DNA of 64,000 bases, taken from assembly GCF_904066215.1 (NCBI RefSeq), contig NZ_LR880474.1, positions 1,798,001 through 1,862,000 of the forward strand. The letters are read 5' to 3'. Each line of letters opens with the position of its first letter. Position 1 is the first letter of the stretch. A program made the translations under genes and the position numbers. The stretch is from Microbacterium sp. Nx66 (GTDB lineage: Bacteria > Actinomycetota > Actinomycetes > Actinomycetales > Microbacteriaceae). The notes below the pieces were generated by a model, which did no database searches, was not told the origin of the DNA, and saw only the letters and a program-made list of their open reading frames with translations. This document shows positions 36,558 through 45,991 of this stretch, piece by piece.

Positions 36558-36731
36558 ATGATCGGACGAGAGAACATCCCCGCCGACGACGTCAGCGCGC
36601 AGGATCCGCTCGCCGGAGACGGGAGCGGCGACCCGAACAGCGACCGCCAGTTCCTGCAGGACCTGCCTCCCGCACAGGTCGACACCGAGCAGCAGCAGGA
36701 GCATCAGGCCGAGTCCGACGACGAGGCCTAG
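36558..36731 (+). CDS. small acidic hypothetical protein
   Basis: A 57-residue, strongly acidic, disordered-looking protein (start MIGRENIPADDVSAQDP, end QHQAESDDEA) with no membrane segment. GAGAGG lies about seven bases before the ATG. A GTG 15 bases upstream is an alternative start. It is followed by a strong hairpin, which supports real transcription. No function can be given. Confidence 0.55.
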   Translation: MIGRENIPADDVSAQDPLAGDGSGDPNSDRQFLQDLPPAQVDTEQQQEHQAESDDEA

Positions 36732-36740
36732 TCCGCGCGG

Positions 36741-36784
36741 ACGACGAGGGGCGACCGGATCGATATCCGGTCGCCCCTCGTCGT
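36741..36784. terminator. long bidirectional terminator
   Basis: A perfect 20-bp stem with a CGAT loop (arms 36741-36760 and 36765-36784) lies between the small acidic ORF and the end of the convergent SPW gene. The outer part of the stem has ACGACGAGGGG. Confidence 0.85.
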
Positions 36785-36791
36785 GTGCGGA

Positions 36792-37178
36792 TCAGGCGGT
36801 CGCAGCCCGTCCGCGGGTGCTCTGCGGCTGCGGCTGCGAGAACAGCACGACGACGATGACGGCAGCACCCACCACGACGTGCGGCAGCCAGACGTTCAGC
36901 GCCTCGCCTGCGAACCCGAACAGCCACGGCGACAGCGCGAGGAAGAGGCTGGCGACGATGTCGAAGACGAGGTGCACGGGCATGGGGATCAGACCGAACG
37001 GACCCCACTCGTACTTCGTGAAGAGGCTGTAGACGATGAGGCCCACGCCGAGCACGATCGGGATGACGACCGGGGCTCCGCCCATACCGGCGAAGCCGAA
37101 CAGCCAGGGCGCGGCGATCAGAGCGATCCCGACGACGTAGTCGAGAATTCCGTGGACCTTGGTCGGGATGAAACGCAT
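36792..37178 (-). CDS. SPW repeat membrane protein
   Basis: A 128-residue protein with four transmembrane helices arranged as two SPW repeats: IAAPWLFGFAGMG and LALSPWLFGFAGEA. It also has KVHGILDYVVGIAL and MPVHLVFDIVASLFLAL. The family is membrane-bound and of unknown function, sometimes linked to stress genes. GGAGGAAT precedes the ATG. Confidence 0.85.
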   Translation of the reverse strand: MRFIPTKVHGILDYVVGIALIAAPWLFGFAGMGGAPVVIPIVLGVGLIVYSLFTKYEWGPFGLIPMPVHLVFDIVASLFLALSPWLFGFAGEALNVWLPHVVVGAAVIVVVLFSQPQPQSTRGRAATA

Positions 37179-37260
37179 GATTCCTCCTTGGGTGCCGCCG
37201 GCGGCGACTCATCAGAAGGTTCGGAGCCCTGCGCCCATCGGATGGGAGGCGGCTGCCGGG

Positions 37261-37860
37261 TCAGCTCTGCGCCCATCCGTACCGCCGCTGGAGCGCTGCC
37301 GCGACCCGTGCGTACCGGCCACGATCCAGGGCCGCCGCCTCACGGCGCAGACCACGCTCATGGACGCTGTAGAGCTGTTCGATGTCCACCCACGATTCGC
37401 GGCCCTGCCCGTCCCACTCGCCGCTCCCGATCGAGAGGTAGTCGCGCTCGCCGTCGTGGGGCCTGCTGGTCATCCGTACCGCGTAGACCCGCTCGGAGGA
37501 CTGCCGCCCGATCACCAGCACCGGCCGGTCCTTGCCTCGGCCGTCGTTCTCCTCGTACGGCACCCAGGTCCAGACGACCTCGCCGGCGTCGGGAGCGCCG
37601 TCCCGGTGCGGCGCGTAGGCCACGCGGACGGCCGGCATACGCCCGGGGTCGAGCCGCACGGTCTCGGTACCGCGGACCTGCCCCGGCTCGACTCCGGCGT
37701 CCGGCGTTTTCGCGGATCGCCGCTCGCGCTCCTCGGCCGTCCGCAGACGCGCGTCCGGGCGCCGCGGACCGGGAGAGGTCCGCGGCGCCCGGGGGGAGCC
37801 CACTGCTCGGCGCAGCAGGTCCGCGAGTGCCTTCAGGATGCCGTTGCTGGTCGTGCCCAC
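37261..37860 (-). CDS. PemK/MazF-like protein, no antitoxin partner
   Basis: A 199-residue protein. The first 75 residues are basic, Pro/Arg-rich and disordered (PRAPRTSPGPRRPDARLR). Residues about 90-195 match the PemK/MazF fold (GEVVWTWVPYEENDGRGKDRP, VLVIGRQSSERVYAVRMTSR, ESWVDIEQLYSVHERGL). No small antitoxin gene lies upstream; the neighbour is amtB, 20 bases away on the same strand. The long N-terminal extension and missing partner suggest it may not be a classical toxin. GTG start. Confidence 0.75.
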   Translation of the reverse strand: MGTTSNGILKALADLLRRAVGSPRAPRTSPGPRRPDARLRTAEERERRSAKTPDAGVEPGQVRGTETVRLDPGRMPAVRVAYAPHRDGAPDAGEVVWTWVPYEENDGRGKDRPVLVIGRQSSERVYAVRMTSRPHDGERDYLSIGSGEWDGQGRESWVDIEQLYSVHERGLRREAAALDRGRYARVAAALQRRYGWAQS

Positions 37861-37879
37861 ACGGTCACCCTAACCGTCG

Positions 37880-39118
37880 TCACGCGTTCGCGAGAGCGTA
37901 GCCCTCCTCGCCGTGCACGACCTGGTCGACACCGGCGATCTCGTCCTCGTTCGTGATGCGGAACCCGATCGTCTTCTGGATCACGAAGCCGATGACCCAC
38001 GCGACCACGAAGGAGTAGATCAGCACGCCGGCGGCGGCGATCACCTGCACGGCGAGCTGACGGGCGTCGCCGCCGACGAAGAGGCCGGTGCCGGTGGCGA
38101 AGAAGCCGAGGTACACGGTGCCGATGAGTCCGCCGACGAGGTGGATGCCGACCACGTCGAGCGAGTCGTCGAAGCCGAGGCGGAACTTCAGCTCCACCGC
38201 GAGGGCGCAGACGATGCCGGCCACCGCGCCGAGCAGGAGGGACCATCCGGGGGTGAGGTTGGCGCATGCAGGGGTGATCGCCACGAGACCCGCCACCGCG
38301 CCGGAGGCGGCGCCGACGGACGTGGGCTTGCCGTCCTTGATGCGCTCGATGAGGATCCAGCCGAGGATCGCGGCCGCGGTCGCACCGAGCGTGTTCAGGC
38401 CGATGAGGCCGACGCCGCCCATGTCCTCGGCGAGCCACTCCGCACCGGCGTTGAAGCCGAACCAGCCGAACCACAGCAGTGCGGCGCCGAGCAGCGTCAG
38501 CGGCACGTTGTGCGGCTTGAGGATGCCCTTCTGGAAGCCGATGCGCTTGCCGAGCACGAGGGCGAGGGCCAGCGCCGCGGCACCCGCGTTGATGTGCACC
38601 GCCGTGCCGCCCGCATAGTCGATCACGCCGATGCCGCTGTCCTCGCCGAACAGGGTCGTGCCGAGGTTCATGATCCAACCGCCGCCCCAGACCCAGGCCG
38701 CGACCGGGAAGTAGCCGACCGTGGCGAAGACGCCGGCGAAGATCAGCCAGCTGCCGAACTTCGCCCGATCGGCGATCGCCCCGGAGATCAGGGCGACGGT
38801 GATGATCGCGAAGGTGGCGCCGTACGCGACGCTGAGCAGGGCGACGTTCGAGCCCTCACCCGAGGCGAGGCTGGACAGCCCGATGTCCGCGAACGGGTTG
38901 CCCGCGAAGGCCGTGGGGCTGTCGACGGCGCTCATGGAGAAGCCGAAGAGAATCCACAGCACGGCGACGAGTCCGATCGAGCCGAAGCTCATCATCATCA
39001 TGCTGACGACGCTCTTCGCCTTGACGAGACCGCCGTAGAAGAAGGCGACGCCGGGCGTCATGAGCAGCACCAGTGCCGTCGCGGTGATCGCCCACGAGAT
39101 GTTGCCGGGAGCATCCAT
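37880..39118 (-). CDS. amtB: ammonium transporter
   Basis: Moves ammonium across the membrane as a trimeric channel. A 412-residue Amt protein with eleven expected helices. Family motifs: TPGVAFFYGGLVKAKSVVSM near the N-terminus, DYAGGTAVHINAGAAALALA (first pore His), GALLWFGWFGFNAGAEW and LDVVGIHLVGGLIGTVYLGF (second pore His). No glnK (PII) gene follows, unlike many actinobacterial amtB operons. Upstream there is a 134-base gap with a palindrome. Confidence 0.96.
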   Translation of the reverse strand: MDAPGNISWAITATALVLLMTPGVAFFYGGLVKAKSVVSMMMMSFGSIGLVAVLWILFGFSMSAVDSPTAFAGNPFADIGLSSLASGEGSNVALLSVAYGATFAIITVALISGAIADRAKFGSWLIFAGVFATVGYFPVAAWVWGGGWIMNLGTTLFGEDSGIGVIDYAGGTAVHINAGAAALALALVLGKRIGFQKGILKPHNVPLTLLGAALLWFGWFGFNAGAEWLAEDMGGVGLIGLNTLGATAAAILGWILIERIKDGKPTSVGAASGAVAGLVAITPACANLTPGWSLLLGAVAGIVCALAVELKFRLGFDDSLDVVGIHLVGGLIGTVYLGFFATGTGLFVGGDARQLAVQVIAAAGVLIYSFVVAWVIGFVIQKTIGFRITNEDEIAGVDQVVHGEEGYALANA

Positions 39119-39162
39119 AGGAAAACCTCACATCCGAAGTAATTGAGAGCTTCAGTGTGACC

Positions 39163-39180
39163 ATGGGCGATTTCGCCCAT
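39163..39180. promoter_or_regulatory. inverted repeat upstream of amtB
   Basis: ATGGGCGA-TT-TCGCCCAT, an 8-bp perfect inverted repeat, lies 45 bases before the amtB start. A second near-palindrome GCTGTTACAGC lies at 39200-39210. Either could be an operator for nitrogen control, or the first could be the zapE terminator. I could not match them to GlnR or AmtR consensus sites. Confidence 0.4.
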
Positions 39181-39252
39181 GCGTGAGGTTTGTTTCTCCG
39201 CTGTTACAGCACGGCTCCGGGTGTGAACATCGCGTTACGCAGGCCTGCAGGC

Positions 39253-40290
39253 TTACGCAGAATGCGTGAGCGCGTTCAGCCGGGAGATGGCGCGCAGGTA
39301 CTTCTTGCGGTAGCCGCCGGCGAGCATCTCGTCGGAGAACACGGCGTCGAGCCCGACACCCGTCGCGAGGATCGGGATCTGCGCGTCGTAGACCCGGTCG
39401 ACGAAGGCCACGAACCGCAACGCCTCCGACTGGTCGGTGAGCTGGCGCACGCCGCGCAGCCCCACGCGGTGCAGCCCGTCGATGAGCCTGATGTAGCGCG
39501 AGGGGTGCACCTGGGCGAGATGCCGGATGAGGTTGTCGAACGCATCGTCCGACACAGCGCCGTCCGCCGCGGCCGCCTCGACCGCGGCCTCGTACGCCGC
39601 GTCTTCCAGCGCCACGGCGTGACCGTCGATCGCCCGCTGCCGGAAGTCGACGCCGTCGATGCGCAGCGTCTGGAAGCTGTCCGACATCGCGTGGATCTCG
39701 CGGAGGAAGTCCTGCGCGGCGAAGCGTCCCTCGCCGAGCGCGTTCGGCGGCGTGTTCGAGGTGGCCGCGAGCCGGGTGCCGGTGGGCACGAGTTCACCCA
39801 GAAGGCGCGTCATGACCATCGTGTCGCCCGGATCGTCGAGCTCGAACTCGTCGATGCAGAGCAGATCGGCGCCCTTGAGGAGGTCCACGGTGTTCTTGTA
39901 GCCGAGTGCCCCCACCAGAGCGGTGTACTCGATGAACGAGCCGAAGTACTTCCGCCGGGCGGGCATCGCGTGGTAGATCGACGCGAGCAGGTGGGTCTTG
40001 CCCACGCCGAAGCCGCCGTCGAGGTAGACCCCGGGCTTCAGTTCCGGCTCCTTCTTCGCCCGACTGAACAGACCGCCCCGCTTGACGGGAGCACCGCGTC
40101 CCGCGAAACGCAGCAGCGTCTGCTTCGCCTCCTCCTGCGACGGGTAGGCGGGATCCGCCCGGTAGCTGTCGAACGTGGCGTCGTCGAACTGCGGCGGCGG
40201 CACCAGGCTCGCGAGCATCTCGGGTCCGCTGACCGTCGGCGTGCGCTCGGTGAGGTGGACGGTTCCGGTGCGGGTGGTCGGGTCGGTCAT
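39253..40290 (-). CDS. zapE: cell division protein ZapE (AFG1-like ATPase)
   Basis: A 345-residue AFG1/ZapE P-loop ATPase. Walker [18 protein letters not shown], Walker [15 protein letters not shown], arginine/sensor region [16 protein letters not shown], and the C-terminal [12 protein letters not shown]. In E. coli ZapE associates with the Z-ring; in actinobacteria the role is less clear. The start is ATG, with a GTG directly before it as an alternative. It is divergent from the rhodanese gene. Confidence 0.92.
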   Translation of the reverse strand: MTDPTTRTGTVHLTERTPTVSGPEMLASLVPPPQFDDATFDSYRADPAYPSQEEAKQTLLRFAGRGAPVKRGGLFSRAKKEPELKPGVYLDGGFGVGKTHLLASIYHAMPARRKYFGSFIEYTALVGALGYKNTVDLLKGADLLCIDEFELDDPGDTMVMTRLLGELVPTGTRLAATSNTPPNALGEGRFAAQDFLREIHAMSDSFQTLRIDGVDFRQRAIDGHAVALEDAAYEAAVEAAAADGAVSDDAFDNLIRHLAQVHPSRYIRLIDGLHRVGLRGVRQLTDQSEALRFVAFVDRVYDAQIPILATGVGLDAVFSDEMLAGGYRKKYLRAISRLNALTHSA

Positions 40291-40434
40291 CACGGTCCTG
40301 AATCAGGCAAGGGCCTGTGTCGAAGTCTTACGGATCGGGTCCCGGGGGCGCGCGGAGGATCTATCGTCGAAGGGACGGATCCACACTACGCCGTCCGCAC
40401 CGCCCGCTCGCCCGCTCACCGCTACGGAGACCCC

Positions 40435-41328
40435 ATGGCCATCGAGTTCGACTCCTCCTCCCCCAAGTTCGCCGAGTACGCCGAGCCCGGCCGCCTGGTG
40501 ACGACCGAGTGGCTCGCCGCCCACCTGGGAGAGCCCGGCCTCGTGGTCGTCGAGTCGGACGAGGACGTGCTCCTCTACGAGACGGGCCACATTCCCGGAG
40601 CGGTGAAGGTGGACTGGCACACGGAGCTCAACGACCCGGTCGTGCGGGACTACGTCGACGGCGAGGGCTTCGCCGAGCTGCTGAGCCGCAAGGGCATCGC
40701 CCGCGACGACACGGTCGTGATCTACGGCGACAAGAACAACTGGTGGGCGGCGTACGCGCTGTGGGTCTTCTCCCTCTTCGGTCACGAGGACGTCCGCCTC
40801 CTCGACGGCGGCCGTGATCGCTGGATCGCGGAGGGCCGCGAGCTGACCCGCGAGGCGACGAACCGTCCCGCCACGGAGTACCCGGTGGTGGAGCGGGACG
40901 ACACGGCCATCCGCGCGTACAAGGAAGACGTGCTCGCGCACCTCGGCAACCCGCTCATCGACGTCCGTTCCCCGGAGGAGTACAGCGGAGAGCGGACCAC
41001 CGCTCCCGCCTACCCGGAGGAGGGGACTCTGCGAGCCGGCCACATCCCCACCGCGCAGAGCGTGCCGTGGGCGAAGGCGGTCGCCGAGGACGGCGGCTTC
41101 AAGAGCCGCGCCGAGCTCGACGCCATCTACCGGGACGGCGCCGGGCTGCAGGACGGTGACGACGTCGTGGCCTACTGCCGCATCGGGGAGCGCTCGAGCC
41201 ACACGTGGTTCGTGCTCAAGCACCTCCTCGGCTTCGAGGACGTCCGCAACTACGACGGCTCGTGGACGGAGTGGGGCAGCGCGGTGCGCGTCCCGATCGT
41301 CACGGGCACGGAGCCCGGCACCGTCTGA
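40435..41328 (+). CDS. sseA: thiosulfate sulfurtransferase (two rhodanese domains)
   Basis: Transfers sulfane sulfur. A 297-residue protein with an inactive N-terminal rhodanese domain (about 20-140, [20 protein letters not shown]) and an active C-terminal one with the Cys loop [13 protein letters not shown] (Cys about 248). This is the actinobacterial SseA/CysA type. It lies directly before a sufE homologue, nine bases apart, a conserved pair that suggests sulfur relay. Confidence 0.93.
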   Translation: MAIEFDSSSPKFAEYAEPGRLVTTEWLAAHLGEPGLVVVESDEDVLLYETGHIPGAVKVDWHTELNDPVVRDYVDGEGFAELLSRKGIARDDTVVIYGDKNNWWAAYALWVFSLFGHEDVRLLDGGRDRWIAEGRELTREATNRPATEYPVVERDDTAIRAYKEDVLAHLGNPLIDVRSPEEYSGERTTAPAYPEEGTLRAGHIPTAQSVPWAKAVAEDGGFKSRAELDAIYRDGAGLQDGDDVVAYCRIGERSSHTWFVLKHLLGFEDVRNYDGSWTEWGSAVRVPIVTGTEPGTV

Positions 41329-41337
41329 GGTGGGAGA

Positions 41338-41778
41338 ATGGCGGGGATGAACGCCTCCGCCCTGCCCGAGACCCTCGCCGAGATCCGCGACGGATTCCTG
41401 GAGACCCCGGAATCTGATCGCCTGCTGCTGCTCCTGGAGTACGCCGACGAGCTGCCCGCCGTTTCCGATGAGGTCGCGGCGCATCCGGAGATGGGCGAGC
41501 GCGTCGCGGAATGCCAGTCGCCGGTCTACATCTACGTGGAAGTCCACGACGACGTCGTGACCATGCACGCCACGGCCCCTGAGGAGGCACCGACGACCCG
41601 GGGCTTCGCGAGCATCCTCGTCCAGGGCCTCACCGGGCTGACGGCGGACGAGGTGCTGGCGATCCCCGAGGACTACCCGCAGTCGATCGGGCTCACCAAG
41701 GCCGTGTCACCGCTGCGGATCGGCGGCATGACCGGCATGCTGATGCGGGCCAAGAACCAGGTCAGGCAGAAGCGCTGA
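41338..41778 (+). CDS. SufE family sulfur acceptor protein
   Basis: A 146-residue SufE-like protein. The sulfur-accepting Cys is in RVAECQSPVYIYVEV (about residue 59), and the fold continues through ATAPEEAPTTRGFASILV and GLTADEVLAIPEDY. SufE proteins activate cysteine desulfurases for Fe-S cluster assembly; here it is paired with a rhodanese instead. The start may be nine bases further downstream. The last 17 bases overlap the end of the convergent hydrolase gene. Confidence 0.9.
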   Translation: MAGMNASALPETLAEIRDGFLETPESDRLLLLLEYADELPAVSDEVAAHPEMGERVAECQSPVYIYVEVHDDVVTMHATAPEEAPTTRGFASILVQGLTGLTADEVLAIPEDYPQSIGLTKAVSPLRIGGMTGMLMRAKNQVRQKR

Positions 41779-42919
41779 GCCCCTGTGCCGCGAGCCATTC
41801 CGAGATGGCCGTGGTCCAGCCCTTCTCGTCGTAGTTCCAGAGCTTGGTGTGCCGGGCGACGGTGAAGCGCGGCATGGTGACCAGGTCCGGCCGCGCCTCC
41901 TGCAGTGCGTGCGAGGCGTCCGCCGGGACGAAGCCGTCGTCGTCGCTGTGCAGGATGAGAATCGGCGCCCGTAGCTCATCAGCCCGAGCGACCATGTCCA
42001 GACGGTCGAACAGGATGGGCTCGTCCGCACCGCTGAGCTTCGCCGTGAGCGGCAGCTGCAGCGCTCCCATCGCCAGCGCGGGCAGCGGTGCGCGCACCCG
42101 GGCGACCTGAGCCTGGAAACGGAGGACCGTGCGCCAGTCGACGACCGGCGACTCCAGGATGATGCCAGCGATGCGATCCCGATGGCCGGAGTTGACCGCA
42201 GCCTGCAAGGATACCGCCCCGCCCATGGACCAGCCCATCAGCACGATCCGCTCGGCCCCGTGACGCAGCGCATAGGCGATCCCGGCGTCGACATCGCGCC
42301 ACTCGGATGCGCCGAGCGCATAGGCGCCCGCCTTGGTCCGCGGCGCCTCGCCGTCGTTGCGGTACGACACGACGAGCGTGGGCAGCCCCGCCGCGTGCAT
42401 CACCGGCACGGCACGGAGGCACTCGGCGCGGGTCGTGCCGCGACCGTGCACCTGGATGACCCAGGTAGAGGAGTCCCCCGGGAAGAACCACGCGGGGCAC
42501 GGCCCGGCCGGCGAGCCGATGAGCACGTTCTCCCATCGCAGGTGCAGCTCACTCGGCGACATGTAGTAGCTGCCGCTGAAGGACGCGCCTCGGTCCACCC
42601 TGGCACCGGGTTCGATCTTCGTGAGGAGCTTGCGCCGCACCGTCGTGCTGTCCGCGCTGAGAACCGCCCCGAGTTTGACGTAGCCGTACGTGCCCGTGGT
42701 GAAGAGGCCGTATCGCCCTGGCAGCTCGGTGTCGAGGGTGCGGCGGAGTTCGATGGTCTGCGCCCCGGTGTCGATCGCGAGGATCTCCGTGTCCTGGACG
42801 CGGCTTCGCAACGGGGTGACGACCCGACGCGCCACCGCGATCACGAGGATCCCGACGGTGGCGCCCAGGGCGAGGAGCGCGGGGACAACGATCGCAACGG
42901 CGTGCCTGAGACTCTTCAT
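41762..42919 (-). CDS. membrane-anchored alpha/beta hydrolase
   Basis: A 385-residue protein. N-terminal transmembrane segment at about 8-32 (AIVVPALLALGATVGILVIAV). A beta-rich domain follows to about 140. The alpha/beta hydrolase domain then has VIQVHGRGTTRAEC, the nucleophile Ser in VLMGWSMGGAVSLQ (about 230), the Asp in LILHSDDDGFVP and the His in VARHTKLWNYD. The catalytic triad is complete. The substrate is unknown; an extracytoplasmic esterase or lipase role is inferred from the anchor. Confidence 0.88.
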   Translation of the reverse strand: MKSLRHAVAIVVPALLALGATVGILVIAVARRVVTPLRSRVQDTEILAIDTGAQTIELRRTLDTELPGRYGLFTTGTYGYVKLGAVLSADSTTVRRKLLTKIEPGARVDRGASFSGSYYMSPSELHLRWENVLIGSPAGPCPAWFFPGDSSTWVIQVHGRGTTRAECLRAVPVMHAAGLPTLVVSYRNDGEAPRTKAGAYALGASEWRDVDAGIAYALRHGAERIVLMGWSMGGAVSLQAAVNSGHRDRIAGIILESPVVDWRTVLRFQAQVARVRAPLPALAMGALQLPLTAKLSGADEPILFDRLDMVARADELRAPILILHSDDDGFVPADASHALQEARPDLVTMPRFTVARHTKLWNYDEKGWTTAISEWLAAQGLSASA

Positions 42920-42944
42920 CGCCTTCCGACTCTAGCCTGTTGCC

Positions 42945-43526
42945 GTGACCGCACACCCCGAGGCCGGGACGCCCTTCGACGCCGCCGTCGCCGAACTGCG
43001 CGCGACCGCGTTCCGCGACGACATCGCGGTCCGCGAGATCCCCACGCCGCAGAACCTCGCGCCCTTCGCGATCGCGCTCTCCGCCGACGTCCGCCCGGGC
43101 GAGGACGGCGACTCGATATACGGGACCGGACGGTTCATCCTGCTGCACGATCCGGACGAGCCGGACGCCTGGGGAGGCGCCTGGCGCATCGTGATCTTCG
43201 CCCAGGCTCCGCTCGAGACCGAGATCGGCACGGATCCGCTGCTCGCCGACGTCACGTGGTCGTGGCTCGTGGACGCCCTGGACTCCCGGGAGGCGATCTA
43301 CCACTCGCCGTCCGGCACGTCGACGAAGACGCTGTCGAAGGGATTCGGCGGCCTCGCCGACGAGGGAGACGGCGCACAGATAGAATTGCGGGCGTCCTGG
43401 ACTCCGGAGGGCCCGTTCCGACCGCACGTCGAAGCATGGGCCGAGCTGGTCGGAATGCTGGCGGGGCTTCCGCCGGGTTCCGAGGGCATCGCCGTGATCG
43501 GCGCGCGAAAGGCTGTACGTGACTGA
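42945..43526 (+). CDS. DUF3000 family protein
   Basis: A 193-residue soluble protein of the actinobacterial DUF3000 family: PFDAAVAELRATAFRDDI, APFAIALSADVRPGED, GTGRFILLHDPDEPDAW, ADVTWSWLVDALDSRE, and the C-terminal GPFRPHVEAWAELVGMLAGL. It has long been seen beside RNase D, and here it overlaps that gene by 8 bases. No catalytic motif is evident and the function is unknown. Confidence 0.9.
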   Translation: MTAHPEAGTPFDAAVAELRATAFRDDIAVREIPTPQNLAPFAIALSADVRPGEDGDSIYGTGRFILLHDPDEPDAWGGAWRIVIFAQAPLETEIGTDPLLADVTWSWLVDALDSREAIYHSPSGTSTKTLSKGFGGLADEGDGAQIELRASWTPEGPFRPHVEAWAELVGMLAGLPPGSEGIAVIGARKAVRD

Positions 43527-44712
43527 ATACTCCGTGATCTCCGAAACCGAGGAGTTCCGTGCAGCCTGTGCTGCGCTCGCCGCCGGCACCGGCCCGGTCG
43601 CCGTCGATGTCGAGCGGGCGTCCGGCTTCCGCTACTCGCAGCGGGCCTATCTGGTGCAGGTCTTCCGGCGCGAGGCCGGGGTGTTCCTGTTCGACCCGCC
43701 CGCGATCGGCGACTTCGCCCCGCTGCAGGAGGCCATCGGCGACGTCGAGTGGGTGCTCCATGCCGCCAGCCAGGATCTGCCCTCTCTGCGCGAGTTGCAC
43801 CTGGAGCCGAAGGAGATCTTCGACACCGAGCTCGCCTCCCGCCTGCTCGGTCATGACCGGGTGGGTCTGGCCGCCGTCGTCGAGGACACGCTCGGCATCA
43901 CCCTGAAGAAGGAGCACTCGGCCGCCGACTGGTCGACCCGTCCGCTGCCCGACTCCTGGCTGGACTATGCCGCGCTCGACGTGCTGCACCTCGTCGACGT
44001 CCGCGACGCCCTCGTCGCCGAGCTCGAGGAACAGGGCAAGACCGCCTTCGCCGCTCAGGAGTTCGCCGCCACCCTGGCGCGCGCCCCGAAGGCCCCGCGC
44101 GAAGACCCCTGGCGGCGACTGAGCGGACTCCACCAGGTCCGTGGTGCCCGCAACCTCGCCGTCGCCCGCGCCCTGTGGGAGGCCCGCGAGATGTACGCGC
44201 AGCAGCAGGACATCTCCCCCGGGCGCCTCGTGCCCGACCGTTCCCTCGTCGCCGCGGTCCTCGCCAACCCCGCCTCCAAGCAGGCCCTCGCGGGAGTCAA
44301 GGAGTTCCAGGGCCGCGCGAGCCGCACCCAGCTCGACCGCTGGTGGCAGGCGATCGTCGACGGCCGTGCCGCGGAGACGCTGCCGCGCGAACGCGTGCCG
44401 AGCGACGCGCTCCCCCCGCCCCGCGCCTGGGGCGACCGCAACCCGGAGGCCGACGCCCGCTTGAAGGCCGCCCGTCCCGCCGTCGAGGCGGTCGCGGAGG
44501 AGCTGGGCATGCCCACCGAGAACCTCCTCACGCCCGAGTACCTGCGCCGGGTCGCGTGGGACGGCCCGGGCGCCACCGCGGAAGAGATCGGCGCCGCCCT
44601 CTCCGCACTCGGGGCACGCCCCTGGCAGATTGAACAGACTGCACAGAAGATCGCCGACGCCTTTGTAGAGGCGACGCAATCGCCCGACACCACGCCCGCG
44701 ACCGCTTCGTAG
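43519..44712 (+). CDS. rnd: ribonuclease D
   Basis: 3'-5' exoribonuclease for tRNA and small RNA maturation. 397 residues. The DEDD exonuclease domain has VAVDVERASGFRYSQRAYLV (first D/E), VLHAASQDLPSLREL, and WLDYAALDVLHLVDV. An HRDC domain lies at about 195-275 (PWRRLSGLHQVRGARNLAVAR). A C-terminal helical region follows. GTG start inside the end of the DUF3000 gene. Identification is secure. Confidence 0.95.
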   Translation: MTEYSVISETEEFRAACAALAAGTGPVAVDVERASGFRYSQRAYLVQVFRREAGVFLFDPPAIGDFAPLQEAIGDVEWVLHAASQDLPSLRELHLEPKEIFDTELASRLLGHDRVGLAAVVEDTLGITLKKEHSAADWSTRPLPDSWLDYAALDVLHLVDVRDALVAELEEQGKTAFAAQEFAATLARAPKAPREDPWRRLSGLHQVRGARNLAVARALWEAREMYAQQQDISPGRLVPDRSLVAAVLANPASKQALAGVKEFQGRASRTQLDRWWQAIVDGRAAETLPRERVPSDALPPPRAWGDRNPEADARLKAARPAVEAVAEELGMPTENLLTPEYLRRVAWDGPGATAEEIGAALSALGARPWQIEQTAQKIADAFVEATQSPDTTPATAS

Positions 44713-44785
44713 GTTCGATCCAACCGATTCCTCCCGGTTTCCGGCCGTTCATAGACTGAGGCCACCGCACTAACTTGGAGGCAGA

Positions 44786-45991
44786 GTGGCCGAGATCTCG
44801 GACGTCTTCTTCGTCGATGGAGTGCGCACCCCCTTCGGGCGCGCCGGCGAAAAGGGCATGTACTGGAACACCCGCGCGGATGACCTCGCCGTCAAGGCGA
44901 CCATCGGCCTGATGGAGCGCAACGCGGCCGTGCCGGCGGACCGCATCGACGATGTCGCGATCGCCGCGACGAGCCAGACCGGAGACCAGGGGCTCACCCT
45001 CGGACGGTCGGTGGCGATCCTCGCCGGACTGCCCCAGACCGTCCCCGGACTCGCGGTCGAGCGCATGTGCGCCGGCGCGATGACGAGCGTGACGACCATG
45101 GGCGCCTCGATCGGTGTGGGCATGTACGACCTCGCCCTCGCGGGCGGCGTCGAGCACATGGGCCACCACCCGATCGGCGCGAACGCCGACCCCAACCCGC
45201 GCTTCGTGGCGGAGAAGATGGTCGACCCCGGGGCGCTCAACATGGGCGTCACCGCCGAGCGCATCTTCGACCGCTTCCCGCACCTCACCAAGGAGCGCTC
45301 CGACCGCTACGGCATGCGCAGCCAGCAGAAGGTGCAGGCCGCCTACGACGCCGGCAAGATCCAGCCGGACCTCGTGTCGGTCGCGATCAAGGGCGCCGAC
45401 GGCGCCTGGGGTCTGGCCACCGAGGACGAGGGCCGCCGTCCGCAGACCACGATGGAGGACCTCGCCGGCCTCAAGACGCCGTTCCGTCCGCACGGTCGCG
45501 TGACCGCAGGGACGTCCTCGCCGCTCACCGACGGCGCGACGATGTCGCTGCTCGCCGGCGGCGGCGCCGTCAAGGAGCTCGGACTCGCGCCCAAGATGCG
45601 CATGGTCTCGTTCGCCTTCGCCGGTGTGCAGCCGGAGATCATGGGCATCGGCCCGATCCCGTCGACCGAGAAGGCGCTCAAGAAGGCCGGCCTCGACATC
45701 TCCGACATCGGACTCTTCGAGCTCAACGAGGCGTTCGCCATCCAGGTCATCTCCCTGCTCGACCACTTCGGCATCGACGACGACGACCCCCGCGTGAACC
45801 CGTGGGGCGGCGCGATCGCCGTGGGCCACCCGCTGGCCGCATCCGGCGTCCGCCTCATGATCCAGCTCGCGGCGCAGTTCGCCGAGCGCCCCGACGTGCG
45901 CTACGGCCTGACGGCGATGTGCGTCGGTCTCGGTCAGGGCGGATCGGTCATCTGGGAGAACCCGCACTACGACGGAAAGAAGAAGAAGTGA
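44786..45991 (+). CDS. fadA: acetyl-CoA acyltransferase (thiolase)
   Basis: Last step of fatty acid beta-oxidation. A 401-residue thiolase. The acylated Cys is in AVERMCAGAMTS (C95). GHPLAASGVRL carries the active-site His, and TAMCVGLGQGGSVIW carries the second Cys. GGAGG precedes the GTG start. It overlaps fadB by 4 bases (GTGA), forming the usual FadA-FadB pair. Confidence 0.95.
   Translation: MAEISDVFFVDGVRTPFGRAGEKGMYWNTRADDLAVKATIGLMERNAAVPADRIDDVAIAATSQTGDQGLTLGRSVAILAGLPQTVPGLAVERMCAGAMTSVTTMGASIGVGMYDLALAGGVEHMGHHPIGANADPNPRFVAEKMVDPGALNMGVTAERIFDRFPHLTKERSDRYGMRSQQKVQAAYDAGKIQPDLVSVAIKGADGAWGLATEDEGRRPQTTMEDLAGLKTPFRPHGRVTAGTSSPLTDGATMSLLAGGGAVKELGLAPKMRMVSFAFAGVQPEIMGIGPIPSTEKALKKAGLDISDIGLFELNEAFAIQVISLLDHFGIDDDDPRVNPWGGAIAVGHPLAASGVRLMIQLAAQFAERPDVRYGLTAMCVGLGQGGSVIWENPHYDGKKKK

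Noticed and set aside
39119..39252. GlnR or AmtR binding site at amtB
   Set aside because: GTAAC-like words are present (for example near 39232), but the second half-site does not fit at the right distance.
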